Positions 44,641 through 55,300 of a stretch of DNA of 64,000 nt are shown here, piece by piece (positions within the stretch are counted from its first letter, which is position 1; each line of letters begins with the position of its first letter). A model generated the notes under the pieces. It was given only the letters and a program-made list of their open reading frames with translations. It ran no database searches and had not been told where the DNA came from. Position numbers and translations under genes: made by a program. The DNA is taken from NCBI GenBank assembly GCA_917880885.1, contig OU862919.1, positions 55,465,058 to 55,529,057 of the forward strand, written 5' to 3'. The DNA is from Limnephilus marmoratus (taxonomy: Eukaryota; Arthropoda; Insecta; Trichoptera; Limnephilidae).

Positions 44641-44982
44641 TCAAGACATATAAAGGGTGTAACTATCTAAAGTTTTCGAATAAATAAGCCACGATCTATG
44701 TAATTCTTCTTCATTAGGCAGTTTCTTGTAATAATACTTAGTATTAAATTTACGCTTGTTCGTAATAGGAAAATCAAAACCTTTCAATTGTACAGGACCT
44801 TCCTGAACTAATAAACTAATGTAATTTTGAGATAACTTTGGCCAGCATCCGGGATCTTTCAATTCAAGCTCTGAAAACAGAATTAAATTTAAACTGCTAT
44901 CAGTGACGTTATTTTTAAATTCTAATAATTCAACCGGAGGAATTTGTGTGATAGATATCTGTTTAGATGTGCTCGGGACCAT
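44641..44982 (-). pseudogene. hAT transposase N-terminal fragment (ZMYM1-like)
   Basis: A frame of 113 codons reads DPGCWPKLSQNYISLLVQEG, PVQLKGFDFP, RKFNTKYYYKKLPNEEE and HRSWLIYSK. This series (D-x-G-x-W-P, G-P-x-Q, F-P, R-x-F, Y-Y, R-x-W-L-x-Y-S) is the TTF/ZMYM-type N-terminal zinc-finger region of a hAT transposase subfamily. The frame ends just where the zinc-binding cysteines (CFCCKLF-type) would be expected. The catalytic and dimerisation domains are absent. It reads toward the left end of the element, so the body of the gene is lost by internal deletion. Confidence 0.72.
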
Positions 44983-45329
44983 TGTAACGTCATTGCGCGG
45001 GACATCATTTTTTATCGGTGCTGGAGAAATTGGAATAAAAAATTCCCAATGGAAACGAGTTTTTTTATGTCATTATGCTCTTTAATTCTAAGTTTTAGAT
45101 TCTGCGAGCCTGAAAGTTTTTTTTTTAATTATTGTTCTATTCATTGTAATCCACAATCCACAACCTCTAACAACCAATAGAAATTGAGTTATAAATTAAA
45201 AAATCTAATAATATAACCTCAGATTTGTACCTTGCATTTCCATTTCTCCTGTGTTCTGTGTTGAGCGAACAAACACGAACGTATCTATGGTATCAACGGC
45301 TTATGAAAGACGCTTACACTGATTATTAC

Positions 45330-45709
45330 TGTTCGGGCAAATCTATACCTACTCCCATGTATCCCTCCCGTCTTACCTACCTATCCTGATACATCCATCT
45401 TGCTATTGTCACCGGTTCAAGATTGATTCCTAACCGTGAAATTAGTGCAATTTCAACACTGCGCGGTACTGGCAGCCCAAATACTTTGGTCTCGTCGCTT
45501 TATAGTCAAAACCCGGATCCGCGCAAGATACGTGCTTTCAACCGTGGAGTTATCTTGAGTGCATAAAGTGTGGGACCCCAGGACGTCATCAGCAAGGTAG
45601 GGTCATCTTGTTTTCGGTGGACATCCCATTTTTTCCCCTTCATCCCTTTTTTCATTCCAACAGTGATAGGTAGAGATTCCGAACTCCGCGGAAGAAAGTA
45701 ACAGGCTTC
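45330..45709 (+). repeat. BEL 5' LTR, 3' end deleted
   Basis: It matches 49340-49719. The deletion joint is at about 45709/45710, directly upstream of RT-coding sequence. Confidence 0.88.
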
Positions 45710-45733
45710 TCTTATCACGCGGTAAGTCGTTTC

Positions 45734-48700
45734 TGGGAAATTGAAGAGGTTTCTAACGAAATTATTCAGAATAAGGAAGATAATGAATGCGAAACCATAT
45801 TTCAATCAACAGTCAACCGGGAAGCGTGCGGCAGGTATATCGTGGCACTACCTTTCAAGAACAGAGATCATGTGGATATCGGATGCACATATGATATCGC
45901 CCTTAAGAGATTTTATAATCTTGAAAAACGCTTGTCATTAAATCCAACATTGGCGGAACGTTACTGTAAATATATGGAGGATTTCTTACAGCAAGGCTTC
46001 ATGACAAAAGTTTCCCATCGACTGAGATACCGAATACTTATTACATTCCACATCATGCGGTTGTTCAAAAAATAGGAAATGGTATTAAAATTCGGGTGGT
46101 CTTTGACACCTCATGTAAATCTGATAAACAAATTTCGCTAAACGATTGTTTATATTCGGGTTCAAAATTACAAAATGAAATAAGTCACATACTTTTAAAA
46201 TTCCGTGTATACCCGATAGTACTCACTACGGATATACAAAAAATGTTTCTACAAATTCGGTTGAGAGAAGAAGATACAAATTTTCAAAGGATTCTCTGGC
46301 GATCTTCACCTTTACAGCCGGTAGGGCAATATATACTTGGTACTGTCACATTCGGGGTGACTTCTTCGCCCTATTTGGCCATCAGAACTTTACATGAACT
46401 GGTGAAGGATGAAGGTACTCGATTTCCAAAGGCTTCTAAAGCACTGTTGTCGGACACATACGTGGACGACATCGTTACCGGTGAATGGGAACCGGAAAGC
46501 GCCGCTCAGCTGCAGACAGAGCTAAAAGAACTCCTTACAAAAGGAGGCTTTCAATTGAGAAAATGGATGAGCAATTCGCAGTCAGTTTTAAATAACATTC
46601 CAATTGAGCACCGGAGCCACACGAGTGGTAAAGTTGCATTTGATGATAGCACATCTTTCTCGTTGAAAATTTTAGGATTAATTTGGAATCCCGATAAAGA
46701 TACATTTTCGTACTCGGTAGAAGAAAAAGAAAAGGTTTTTACAAAACGTGCAATACTGAGCTGTGTTGCACGCATTTTTGATCCCATTGGATTAATAACA
46801 CCTGTTGTTTTTAAGGTGAAATACCTTCTACAGGAGCTATGGAAATTAAAGCTAGGTTGGGACGACTCCCTCCCGGAAAATATTGTTAATTTATGGGAAA
46901 ATTTCTTAGATGAATTACCTAGGTTATGTTATTTACAAATACCGAGACATTGCAGTACAATAAAAAACTCAAATTGTACTTTAGTAGGATTTTCAGATGC
47001 GAGCGAATTAGGTTACGCAGCTTGTATATATTTGGTTACGAACGAAGCACAGCCTCAAGTCACATTACTTACGAGTAAATCTAAAGTTGCACCGCTGAAA
47101 ATATTATCAATACCACGTCTCGAGCTTATGGGAGCTTACCTACTTTCAAAGCTGATAAAAATGACGAAGTCATCGATAGAAACTATCGTGAAAATTACAG
47201 AAATAATATTGTTTTCCGATTCCACCATAGTTTTATCATGGATAAATAGACCACCTCATACTTTGCAAACTTTTGTCGCGAACCGCGTTATCAAAATTAT
47301 CGATGAAATCGAGGACGCAAAGTGGTACCACGTTGCGTCAAAAGACAATCCAGCTGATTTTGCTTCTCGCGGTTTATGCCCATCGCAAATAATAGATAAC
47401 CAATTGTGGTTTCAAGGGCCTCCTTGGTTGGCTCAGCCAAGTCAGAAGTGGCCATTGTCTTTACCGGAAAAATTGAAGGTTGAAGAGCTACCGGAAGTAA
47501 AATCCCACGTCTCAACAGTTCACAGGCCGCTTGATTACTTTGAGGGCCTACAATGTTTCCGATTTTCTTCTTGGAACCGTCTTCGGAATATGGTCGCTTG
47601 GTCGCTTAGGTTTATTTACAATACGCGGCAACGAAGCAGGAGTGCACGCAGATTCGGAATTCTGACCTGCTCCGAAAGAAATCACGCTGTTAAGGTTATC
47701 TTAAAATGCGATCAGCAGTTCCATTTTCCAGATGATATCAGAAAACTCAAAGGGGATGGGGTGACCCCAGTGACCTTTCAAAAATTAAATGTTTTTATTG
47801 ACCACGAGAATTTACTTCGCGTTGGCGGGCGGCTTCGCAATTCACAGTTAAATTACAATTCCAAGTTTCCAATAATACTTGCTAAAAATAGTAAAATAGC
47901 CGAGCTTCTTATATTATACTATCATAAAGTTTATTTACATGCCGGATCGCGAACCTTGCAGTTCCTAATTCAACAAAATTACTGGATTATATCTGCCCGT
48001 AATAAGATAAAGAAACTAGTTTCAAAATGCGTGAGATGCGCAAGGTTGCGAGCATCTCCGTCAGCTCCACTCATGGCCAGTTTGCCAGAAGCGCGTGTCA
48101 CACCGAACCGCGTATTCAATCGTGTGGGGGTGGATTTGGCCGGCCCATACGTCCTAAAGGAAGGAAAACGCAGAGGTGCTAAGACATACAAGGCTTACTT
48201 TGCGATTTTTGTTTGCATGGGAACGAAGGCGATTCATCTCGAGGTTCTCTCAGATCTCTCGTCTGACGCTTTCATCGCTACCCTCGATTGGTTTGTTTCA
48301 CGACGGGGTATTTGTCAGGCCATTTATTCGGATTGCGGTACGAACTTTGTTGGGACGAAACGCCATTTGATTGGAACACACAATTTTTTAAATAGTTGTC
48401 GTAATGATGAACAAGTCATGCGTACATGTTCAGAAAAGGGAATAGTGTGGAACTTTAACCCTCCCTCCAGTCCTCACTTCGGAGGACTATGGGAAGGGAA
48501 CATTCGAGTCGTTAAAAATCATTTAAAACGAGTAATAGGGGACACTTTATTGACATTTGAGGAATTTACAACTATATTACATAAAATAGAAGCCATACTA
48601 AATTCTCGTCCCCTCTGTCCTCTAACCTCAGACCCTAAGGACATTCAGGCCCTTACTCCAGGTCACCTTTTAATTGGAGAACCGTTAATTTCGATTCCAG

Positions 48701-49029
48701 AATATAACTATTCAGAGGTTAAAATAAATCGTCTCAATCGGTGGGAACATTTAAAGAAAATGACACAACATTTTTGGCAGCGCTGGAATACATAATATTT
48801 ACAAGCGTTACAAAATCGAGTCAAATGGTATAAGGCTACCCGTAACCTTCAAGTAAATGACCTAGTTGTCATCAAAGATACTAGGAGTCCTCCGTTGAAA
48901 TGGCCGCTCGGCAGGATAAGGGAGGTGAAACCGGGCTCTGACGGGGTCGTAAGATTAGCCTCAGTACAAACCAGCGATGGTGTATATCTACGGCCTGTCG
49001 CAAAGCTTTGCCTCTTACCTGTAGAATAA
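45734..49029 (+). pseudogene. BEL-Pao pol: reverse transcriptase, RNase H, integrase
   Basis: An upstream frame (about 45734-46040) has IVALPFKNRD and EDFLQQGFM of the BEL RT start; a frameshift near 46040 leads to the main frame with PHHAVVQ and RVVFDTS. The frame then runs 899 codons to 48795 with FLQIRLREED, the active-site YVDDIVTG near 46465, RNase H (VGFSDASELGYAAC), the BEL-type integrase zinc region (HAGSRTLQFL..., CVRCARLRA) and catalytic core (GVDLAGPY, YSDCGTNFVG, PSSPHFGGLWE). A TAA at 48793-48795 interrupts it; the same frame continues with the C-terminal domain (PPLKWPLGRIREV) to a stop at 49027-49029. The protein would copy and integrate the element. One stop and one frameshift, plus the 5' deletion, make it dead. 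Confidence 0.92.
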
Positions 49030-49339
49030 GATAGTAACGTTTTTTCTTTTTTTTATATGAATATTGGTATAGGTTCAAATATTTTTTGTTTTTTATGCCT
49101 TCAATGGTTTCGCATTGATTGCGATTCAGCTATCTTTTGTTTTAGTTATGTTTTTCGAGTTATTATTTTTTCTTTAAATTCTGCACGTATAGTCTTTAGT
49201 TTCACGTGCACCTAGTTTGTAAGGAATAGATTAAATGTTAGGAGTAGGTTTCTTTTCATATTCTTTTAAATGTTAGTAGTAGGTTTCTTGGCCAGTTTCG
49301 ATGGGTGTTGGAAAAATGGTATTTTTGGCGGGCGGTATA

Positions 49340-49736
49340 TGTTCGGGCCAATCTATACCTACTCCCATGTATCCTTCCCGTCTTACCTACCTATCCTGAT
49401 ACATCCATCTTGCTATTGTCACCGGTTCAAGATTGATTCCTAACCGTGAAAATAGTGCAATTTCAACACCGCGCGGTACTGGCAGCCCAAATACTTTGGT
49501 CTCGTCGCTTTATAGTCAAAACCCGGATCCGCGCCAGATACGTGCTTTCAACCGTGGAGTTATCTTTAGTGCATGAAGTGTGGGACCCCAGGACGTCATC
49601 AGCAAGGTAGGGTCATCTTGTTTTCGGTGGACATCCCATTTTTTCCCCTTCATCCCTTTTTTCATTCCAACAGTGATAAGTAGAGATTCCGAACTCCGCG
49701 GAAGAAAGTAACAGGCTTCCATCAGCTATCGAAACA
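49340..49736 (+). repeat. BEL 3' LTR (397 bp)
   Basis: It starts TGTTCGGGCC and ends CGAAACA, directly followed by TSD ATTAC. 49030-49339 is 3' untranslated sequence of the element, with G-rich GGCGGGCGG just before the LTR. Confidence 0.88.
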
Positions 49737-49741
49737 ATTAC

Positions 49742-50131
49742 TGACTGTAAAATAACAAATCTAATAGAAATTAATTATAGGTACATTTAACGAACTTCAA
49801 CTGTCAAATCAATGATGAAACTGTTCTGTTGCAAACCGTGCGATGTTTATGCTAATGGAATTTACTGAAGATTTCATAAGAAAATGGTCTTTAAGTCCCT
49901 TCTCCTAGAGACTTAAATCGTACAAAAGCATTTTGAAAGGCGCCGTCGGTTAGTTTGTTCTCTTGAATTAAAGTACGGCGCTGTGATTGGTTAATGAATT
50001 TGGATCGCACTCATTCGTCGTAAAAGACGGTAAAAGATATATGGAAAAATAGATCTTACGTTTAAACTAAATATATGGAATTTGTAAAAAAATTCTGTAA
50101 CTGACTATAAATTCGTAAATCATTGTGGCCC
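49742..50131. other. hAT interior, no recognised feature
   Basis: AT-rich, non-coding sequence between the BEL element and the next inverted-repeat element. Confidence 0.5.
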
Positions 50132-50485
50132 CAGTAGACGTTGGCCCAATGCGCTCGGCCAACGCGTTTGCCAGATTTTTGTGGTTACCGTTTACACGTT
50201 GGCGTATCTCATTCTGCGTCGATCGCTAGACGGAGATGGACATCAGCGGAGCCGCTGCAATATACTTTTACAGCGCGGTGCGATGTATTCTGTATGTAGC
50301 CATTAATGACTTTTTTTTTTTAAATTCAGTTAGTGGAATATTCATATTATCTGCTATTCTACTCCAGGCATTATTACACTGATTTTTTTTTGGTAGATAT
50401 ACTTACAGATTACCACATAGAACAGTCCAATAATATTTCAAGAGGTTTAAATAACCCATCAATATTGATATGAATTATCATTTTG

Positions 50486-50631
50486 TGTCCGACTTAAACC
50501 ATTTTTCTTCCCAGAACTCTCCTCTCCTTCCTTTCCTTAAAAAACCATCCACACAGCATCCCCAAAGATGGCATAGGACCTGAGGGAAATTATTTTCCTC
50601 AGGGCCTCCTGTGTGGAGCTCATGTAAAAAA
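50486..50631 (+). mobile_element. LINE-E-family 3' tail with ~66-bp TSD
   Basis: The 146-bp insert ends GGGCCTCCTGTGTGGAGCTC plus an A-run, as at 57590-57760. It is flanked by copies of a ~66-bp sequence beginning AGAACAGTCCAATAATATTT, on the left at 50419-50485 and on the right at 50632-50663 plus 53064-53098, the right copy being split by piggyBac. Confidence 0.82.
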
Positions 50632-50663
50632 AGAACAGTCCAATAATATTTCAGGAGGTTTAA

Positions 50664-53059
50664 CCCATTACCTCCATGACGATGTCTATAGGCATCAAAA
50701 AAATTGATGAAAAGTATGATTTTTTTTCACTATGAATAAAGCAAAATCCCACCAAGTTGTTATGCAGCATTTACAGAATGGTATGTTAGCTTTCAATAAT
50801 TAACATAATTTGATAAATTTTATTAATCATCCTATTTTTAATTATTTTTTTACTAAAGCCCTGAAAATAGACCCATTTTGAAAAAAAGAAAAAAAATTTA
50901 AATCGGAAAAAAATAAAACATGTGTGAATCACATATTGTTATCAAAAGATTAAATGGTCGGAAACAATGTTTCAACATAGTATTATATGCATAAGATGAC
51001 AGCTAGATGTCACTGAAATCAGGTGATACCTGCACGCAACCTTTGGAGGTTAGCTGTGACAGTGTTTACATACGTTTTTGGTTAGCTTGCCTTCAAATAA
51101 TATGGTTTTGTATAGTTTTTATGAGTGATTTTTATTGAAATCAAAAGTTTGTCTACGGTTTTCGTATATTTTTTATCATGTCGAAAATACCTACTTCTCC
51201 TATACCTACACAATTCGTCGTTATAAAACGAAATCGTTGAATCAAGATGAAATGGTGGCAGAATTGGAGCGCTCTTTTAGCGTATGTGAAAGTGATGACA
51301 ATAATGTTGTTAATAACGCGCTATTCAGAGAACGTTGATAAACAGAAGAACGAAGAGCATATTGACGATAAAATTATGAAAAATAACGAAGATGCGGAGG
51401 TGGATAACTTTCGAGATATTGCCGGCACATTTGTAATCGAGCGCAACATCGAAATTCGAAAATTGATGAGTCATGCCTTGACGAGCATGAACCAAATGAA
51501 TTCGCTAATGACCTTCACTGGAGTCAGCCTTCGACATCGTCCTGTGTGAGTCGTAATACCTTGAGAATATCTATTTCAAATGCACCACCAGCCAAAAAAT
51601 CAAAACTACAGTACAAAAAGAAGCCTCACTATAAACAAAAGTGGTCTAAGGATACCTGTTCCAAGCAATGCCGTATTCCGGAGCATCTGATACATGTGAC
51701 CCCTAATTAGATCAGGGATTATCCGCCCTACTTCTACGATAGAATATATAGAGTTCCCCATACGCCATGAGCTATTTATGAACAATTTCTTCACATCTCA
51801 CCATTTGATGAGTGTCCTGAAGGATAAGAGAATGCGCGCTACTGGCACATGTAGCTTCTTAACCTTGAAGCTTCAGGCAAGTTGAAGACAGGAAAGCAAT
51901 TGCCTAAAGGTATAATTTTCTTTTATATTTCCCTTGCGCATAGCGTTCATTTACCTAGCTAAAGTTTAACTATCATCGCTTTTATAATTATAGATAAATT
52001 TGATGCGGTGGTAGACGTAGAAAACCAAATCCTCGTATGCCGTTGGTAGGACAGCCGTGTAGTAACAGTGGCCACGAACTATGATCGAATGGAGCCAGTA
52101 CGTCAAGTGCAGCGTTGGCAGATATCGAAGAAAGACAAAAAAGGCAACAATTTGGAGAAAGCATGCAAAAAAATCGATTGCCCGGCGTTAATACAAAATT
52201 ACAATTTGGGAATGGGTGGACCTCCATGATAATGGTATACAAAATTATCGGATCAACGTTCGGTCCAAGAAGTGGTACTGGCCTTTATTTGTATCTTGCC
52301 TCAGCAGCGCTCTTGTCTCTTGTAAATGGATGGAAGTTGCAATGCTTCTTGAGGAAGTACGAGCATGATATGGGAAACCAGAAGATGACTAGGCAACAGA
52401 GAAACCTTTCCCAGAAGGCATTCCATGTGGAGTTTACCCGTACTCTTTTATTGTCTTTTCCAAATCAGATCAATATCGAATTCGGAGAACCTCCTGTGAA
52501 GGAAGGCCATGACGCAGAATTGGGAATTAGGGAATTGTGTGCCTCGAATGCAAAAATTTCATTTGCAATGTCGTGGCAAATCTCATATTCGTTATGCTCT
52601 GTGTAAAAAAAATCTAACAGGCTACCGGTGCCGGGCCTGCAACCGAGCCCTTCATTTTGACTACTTCGAACAGTATCACTTAAAGAATAATTTGCTTAGA
52701 TTTGGTTATTTTCCTCATTCTTGAATGTTTTTTTTAATATTGAATTTTTTATTATTTTGCGTATTTTCCATTAATATTTTTTTTTAATTGAATTATAAAC
52801 AAAGGCAATCATTTATTTTATATTATCAATATAAATCTAACAGTAGACTGCACTTAACCCATAGTTGACATACATTTTGCTTAGAGGGGTTACCTCCAAG
52901 AGTTGCGTTTAGGCATCAATTTTCTAGACGCTCGGGTGAGAGGGTGGGCGGGCGGAAAATTCTAAAACTGATTTTGGGCTCTTCTTTGAGTCTATACTAT
53001 CGGGTTATAATGATGATTCAAGTTTATAAAAATAAAAAATAATTCATGGAGGTAATGGG
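50664..53059 (+). mobile_element. piggyBac DNA transposon, degenerate
   Basis: The target TTAA is duplicated at 50660-50663 and 53060-53063. Terminal repeats CCCATTACCTCCATGA (50664) and its exact complement (to 53059) are 16 bp long. A plus-strand transposase remnant fills the middle. It sits in the right copy of the LINE-tail TSD, so it came after that insertion. Confidence 0.93.
51135..52725 (+). pseudogene. piggyBac transposase, multiply frameshifted, with possible intron
   Basis: An acidic N-terminal part (about 51250-51540) precedes scattered transposase blocks. At 52001-52090 FDAVVDVENQILVCRW and VVTVATNYD match the strand around a catalytic aspartate (R-W-x-D-S-R). LHDNGIQNYR and VRSKKWYWPLF near 52225-52290 are the hallmark insertion-domain block. 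LVNGWKLQCF and QKAFHVEFTRTLL follow. The C-terminal cysteine-rich domain has C-x2-C, CRGKSHIRYALC and YRCRACNRALHFDYFEQYH at about 52540-52690. At least four frame changes and several stops occur. GTATAATTTT...TTATAATTATAG (about 51919-51992) falls between KQLPK and KFDAVVD and has the form of a 70-odd-bp intron. Confidence 0.85.
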
Positions 53060-53819
53060 TTAAATAACCCATCAATATTGATATGAATTATTATTTTGAA
53101 TATTGATATTTTTGAAATCCATCCAGTAGTTTTGAGTTTATTCGCTACAAACTACAAAAATACAAATCATTCCTCATTATTATATTAGTGTGATTATCAT
53201 TACTCTGAAATCACAATTAAATATGTATTATTATTGTGATAATAATCAATTAGCCTAAACATTTCATCAATACTCCATGACGCCATGTTCGTGAAACGAT
53301 CGTTGGAACAATTAAGCGCGACAGACAGCGTCCGCTCCGGCCGACGCGTATTTATGAACTGAGCGCTCGGCCAACGTCTGAACGCTGTTTGTGGCTTGCG
53401 ACAAATTCCTTTGATTTGTGCACGAAAAACCGACACCCATCGGCTCGTCGGCGAGCGTTGGCCGCAAGCGCCAAAAACACACAAAATAGCCCTGTACACG
53501 TTGGCCCAGCGCGTTGGCCGAGTGCGTTGGCCCAACGTGTACTGGGCTCTCAATTTCGTTGAATTCAAACCAGATGCGTGCGCAGTCTGTATCTTTGGAA
53601 AGTGTTGCTAGAGCGTAATAATTATTTCGTACTATGGGTAATTTTTAAACGATTCAGGGAATATTATAACAAATTTTTAATACAATATTTATTTTCTCAC
53701 GGCGCCCCTTCGGAGTTGGCGCCAGGTTTTTTGCACGTTTTTGAACGTATGGCAGATCCGGCGCTGGTTGTAGCACCCTAGCACAATCAAAAGTCACGAG
53801 CCGCCACTGTTTACTACTC

Positions 53820-54010
53820 TGAACGACTCCAGATACCAATATCTACAGCTTGTATGTCGGACGAATATCTACGGCTCATATGTTGAACTAATATCTATGA
53901 ACTTCAGAGTGAGGACTAATATCTACAGAACTAAGGTCGGACGAATATCTATGACAGTCCCAGTGGTGACTAATATCTATGGAGCGTAGGTTGGACTAAT
54001 ATCTACAATG
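53820..54010 (+). repeat. Degenerate minisatellite with AATATCTA core
   Basis: AATATCTA occurs about eight times at 20-45 bp spacing (53840, 53861, 53890, 53918, 53944, 53973, 53999 and nearby), most preceded by GACTA or GACGA. No coding meaning is apparent. Confidence 0.75.
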
Positions 54011-54066
54011 GGCAGCTGAGCAAGAGGTTGTACGGAAAAGCGTAAATTACTTCAATTACGTAATAA

Positions 54067-54097
54067 CTAACCTAACCTAACCTAACTTAACCTAACC
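54067..54097. repeat. Short (CCTAA)n telomere-type run
   Basis: About six CCTAA units (complement TTAGG, the common insect telomere repeat), one changed to CTTAA. It is interstitial and only ~30 bp long. Confidence 0.8.
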
Positions 54098-55165
54098 TTT
54101 GCCAGTGCTGTATATATTCGTCCACACTTTGGTTCTCATAGATAGGTTCTCATATTTAATTACAACTTTACTATCTCAAATCAGTTTTTAAACTTTTTCT
54201 CCAAATTTCTATTCTGGCAGAGGCTACCTTTGCTTCTATACTCCTCACATAATACAAGGTTATGTCAATAGATTTCGCCCTTCCGAAAGTCAAGGTTCTT
54301 ACCGACATTTAAATTTATGCGGCGCGGCGCTACTTTATAATATTATGATTTGTCACAATTATTTTTTGTACAGTAATGAACACGAGGAAGGGCGATTTCC
54401 TAAAATTGTGCAACTTTTCCTAGCCGACTAACCTGACTTTGGGTTAGAGATTGCACCATAAAAATTATACATTTGGAACGTCGAACCAGATCGTTATAAA
54501 TGTTCACAGCTACTTGAAAGTAGATAATAAATAAAGTAATTAAACAGCTCAGTCAAATGCGGCAAAACGCCGTATCTTTAATTAGTTTCCCCTGTTCTGT
54601 CACAAAAGTGAGCCCAGCACTGAGTAATGACCAGTGACGGGAACTAATGGTGATCTGCCGGAGGATAATCATTTGTAGGTGTGCGTGGAGAAACTGGAGA
54701 ATGAACGACGTGGAACTTTCCACCAAGTGTCGTTAATAACTTAAATGATAAGTTAATGTGCTCGTATAACTTTGAACATTTATTTCTAATGTGGCAGATC
54801 TCAAATGGAATCCTGCCTCTTCGGCCACTGTGGGTGGGAAAGTTTTTTTTTCGTTAAAGTCATCTTTTTGATCATTATTATGAAAGCCGTGAGAAAAGCT
54901 TTAAAGCGGGATTTAATGATTTCGAAATCACCCAGTTTTATACAAACCTCATATAATTTTAGTAAATACATCATTTATCTTCTTCTGGTTCCCTCTTCCA
55001 TTGAAGTTCGGCTATCATCTTCAGCACAATCTTCACTCTGCGGAACTGCACTTAAATCGGCCAAGTACATTTTTAAACCATCAATTTTGAGGTCTTCCTA
55101 TTAGCAGAAGACTTATAAGTTCCTAATAATAGAAGAAGTATCTTCTTCTTCTTTTTTATCTTCTT
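54098..55165. other. No recognised feature
   Basis: No domain in any frame. The frame at 54805-55104 is hydrophobic and low in complexity, without a family match I know. Confidence 0.45.
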
Positions 55166-55169
55166 TTTT

Positions 55170-55300
55170 TACTTTAGCTCCACGCAGAAGGCCCTGAAGA
55201 AAATAATTTCCCTGATAGCCTATGACATATTTCGGGATGCTGTGAGAAGGGTCTTTTTAATGAAGGGAAGGAGAGAAAATTCTGGGAACGAAAAAGGTAT
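55170..55300 (-). mobile_element. LINE-E-family 3' tail, minus strand
   Basis: Its reverse complement shares CAGCATCCC, GGGAAATTATTTTC and the CAGGGCCT...TGTGGAGCT end with 50486-50631 and 57590-57760. It is older and more diverged than those copies. The T-rich run at 55145-55170 is the tail on this strand. Confidence 0.72.

Larger units (their letters stand above)
45330..49736 (+). mobile_element. BEL-Pao LTR retrotransposon with 5' deletion
   Basis: The TSD ATTAC is perfect at 45325-45329 and 49737-49741. The right LTR is 49340-49736, starting TGTTCGGG and ending GAAACA. The left LTR starts identically at 45330 but stops matching after 45709 (AGGCTTC), so its last ~17 bp, the primer-binding site, gag, protease and the start of RT are deleted. 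Pol continues to 49029. The LTRs differ at about eight positions over 380 bp. Confidence 0.9.
50132..53544. mobile_element. DNA element with ~35-bp terminal inverted repeats (MITE-like)
   Basis: CAGTAGACGTTGGCCCAA (50132) and, inverted from 53544, CAGTACACGTTGGGCCAA begin arms that agree for about 35 bp (both continue ...CTCGGCCAACGCG). The right end is itself nearly palindromic (53494-53542). No TSD of 2-9 bp is convincing. Its own interior (about 50166-50420 and 53100-53500) is non-coding; the rest is later inserts. Confidence 0.65.
44492..53766. mobile_element. hAT DNA transposon, degenerate, host of BEL and other inserts
   Basis: The ends are CAGGGCCGGATCT (44492) and, inverted, CAGCGCCGGATCT (53766), differing at one base. 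The perfect 8-bp TSD GTTGTAGC lies at 44484-44491 and 53767-53774. Subterminal GGCGCCCC blocks occur at both ends. A minus-strand transposase N-terminal remnant survives at 44641-44982. The BEL element, the 50.1-53.5 kb inverted-repeat element and the piggyBac element all lie within it. Confidence 0.87.
44456..53809. repeat. Short inverted-repeat (hAT-end-like) palindrome that hosts the hAT element
   Basis: GCGGCTCGTGACTTTT (44456-44471) and its exact complement AAAAGTCACGAGCCGC (53789-53804, followed by CACTG) face each other; without the inner insert they would be about 36 bp apart. CAGTGGCGGCTCGTGA has the look of a hAT terminal repeat, so this may be a tiny internally deleted hAT. Left and right flanks share TACTAC, a possible degraded TSD. 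Confidence 0.5.

Noticed and set aside
45330..45703. BEL LTR ending at GTAACA (45703 / 49713)
   Set aside because: Flanks give no TSD; extending the right LTR to GAAACA (49736) gives the perfect TSD ATTAC.
51988..52242. Minus-strand 84-residue protein
   Set aside because: It is the antisense shadow of the piggyBac transposase blocks.
54067..54097. A chromosome end
   Set aside because: The run is only ~30 bp and lies between ordinary sequence on both sides.
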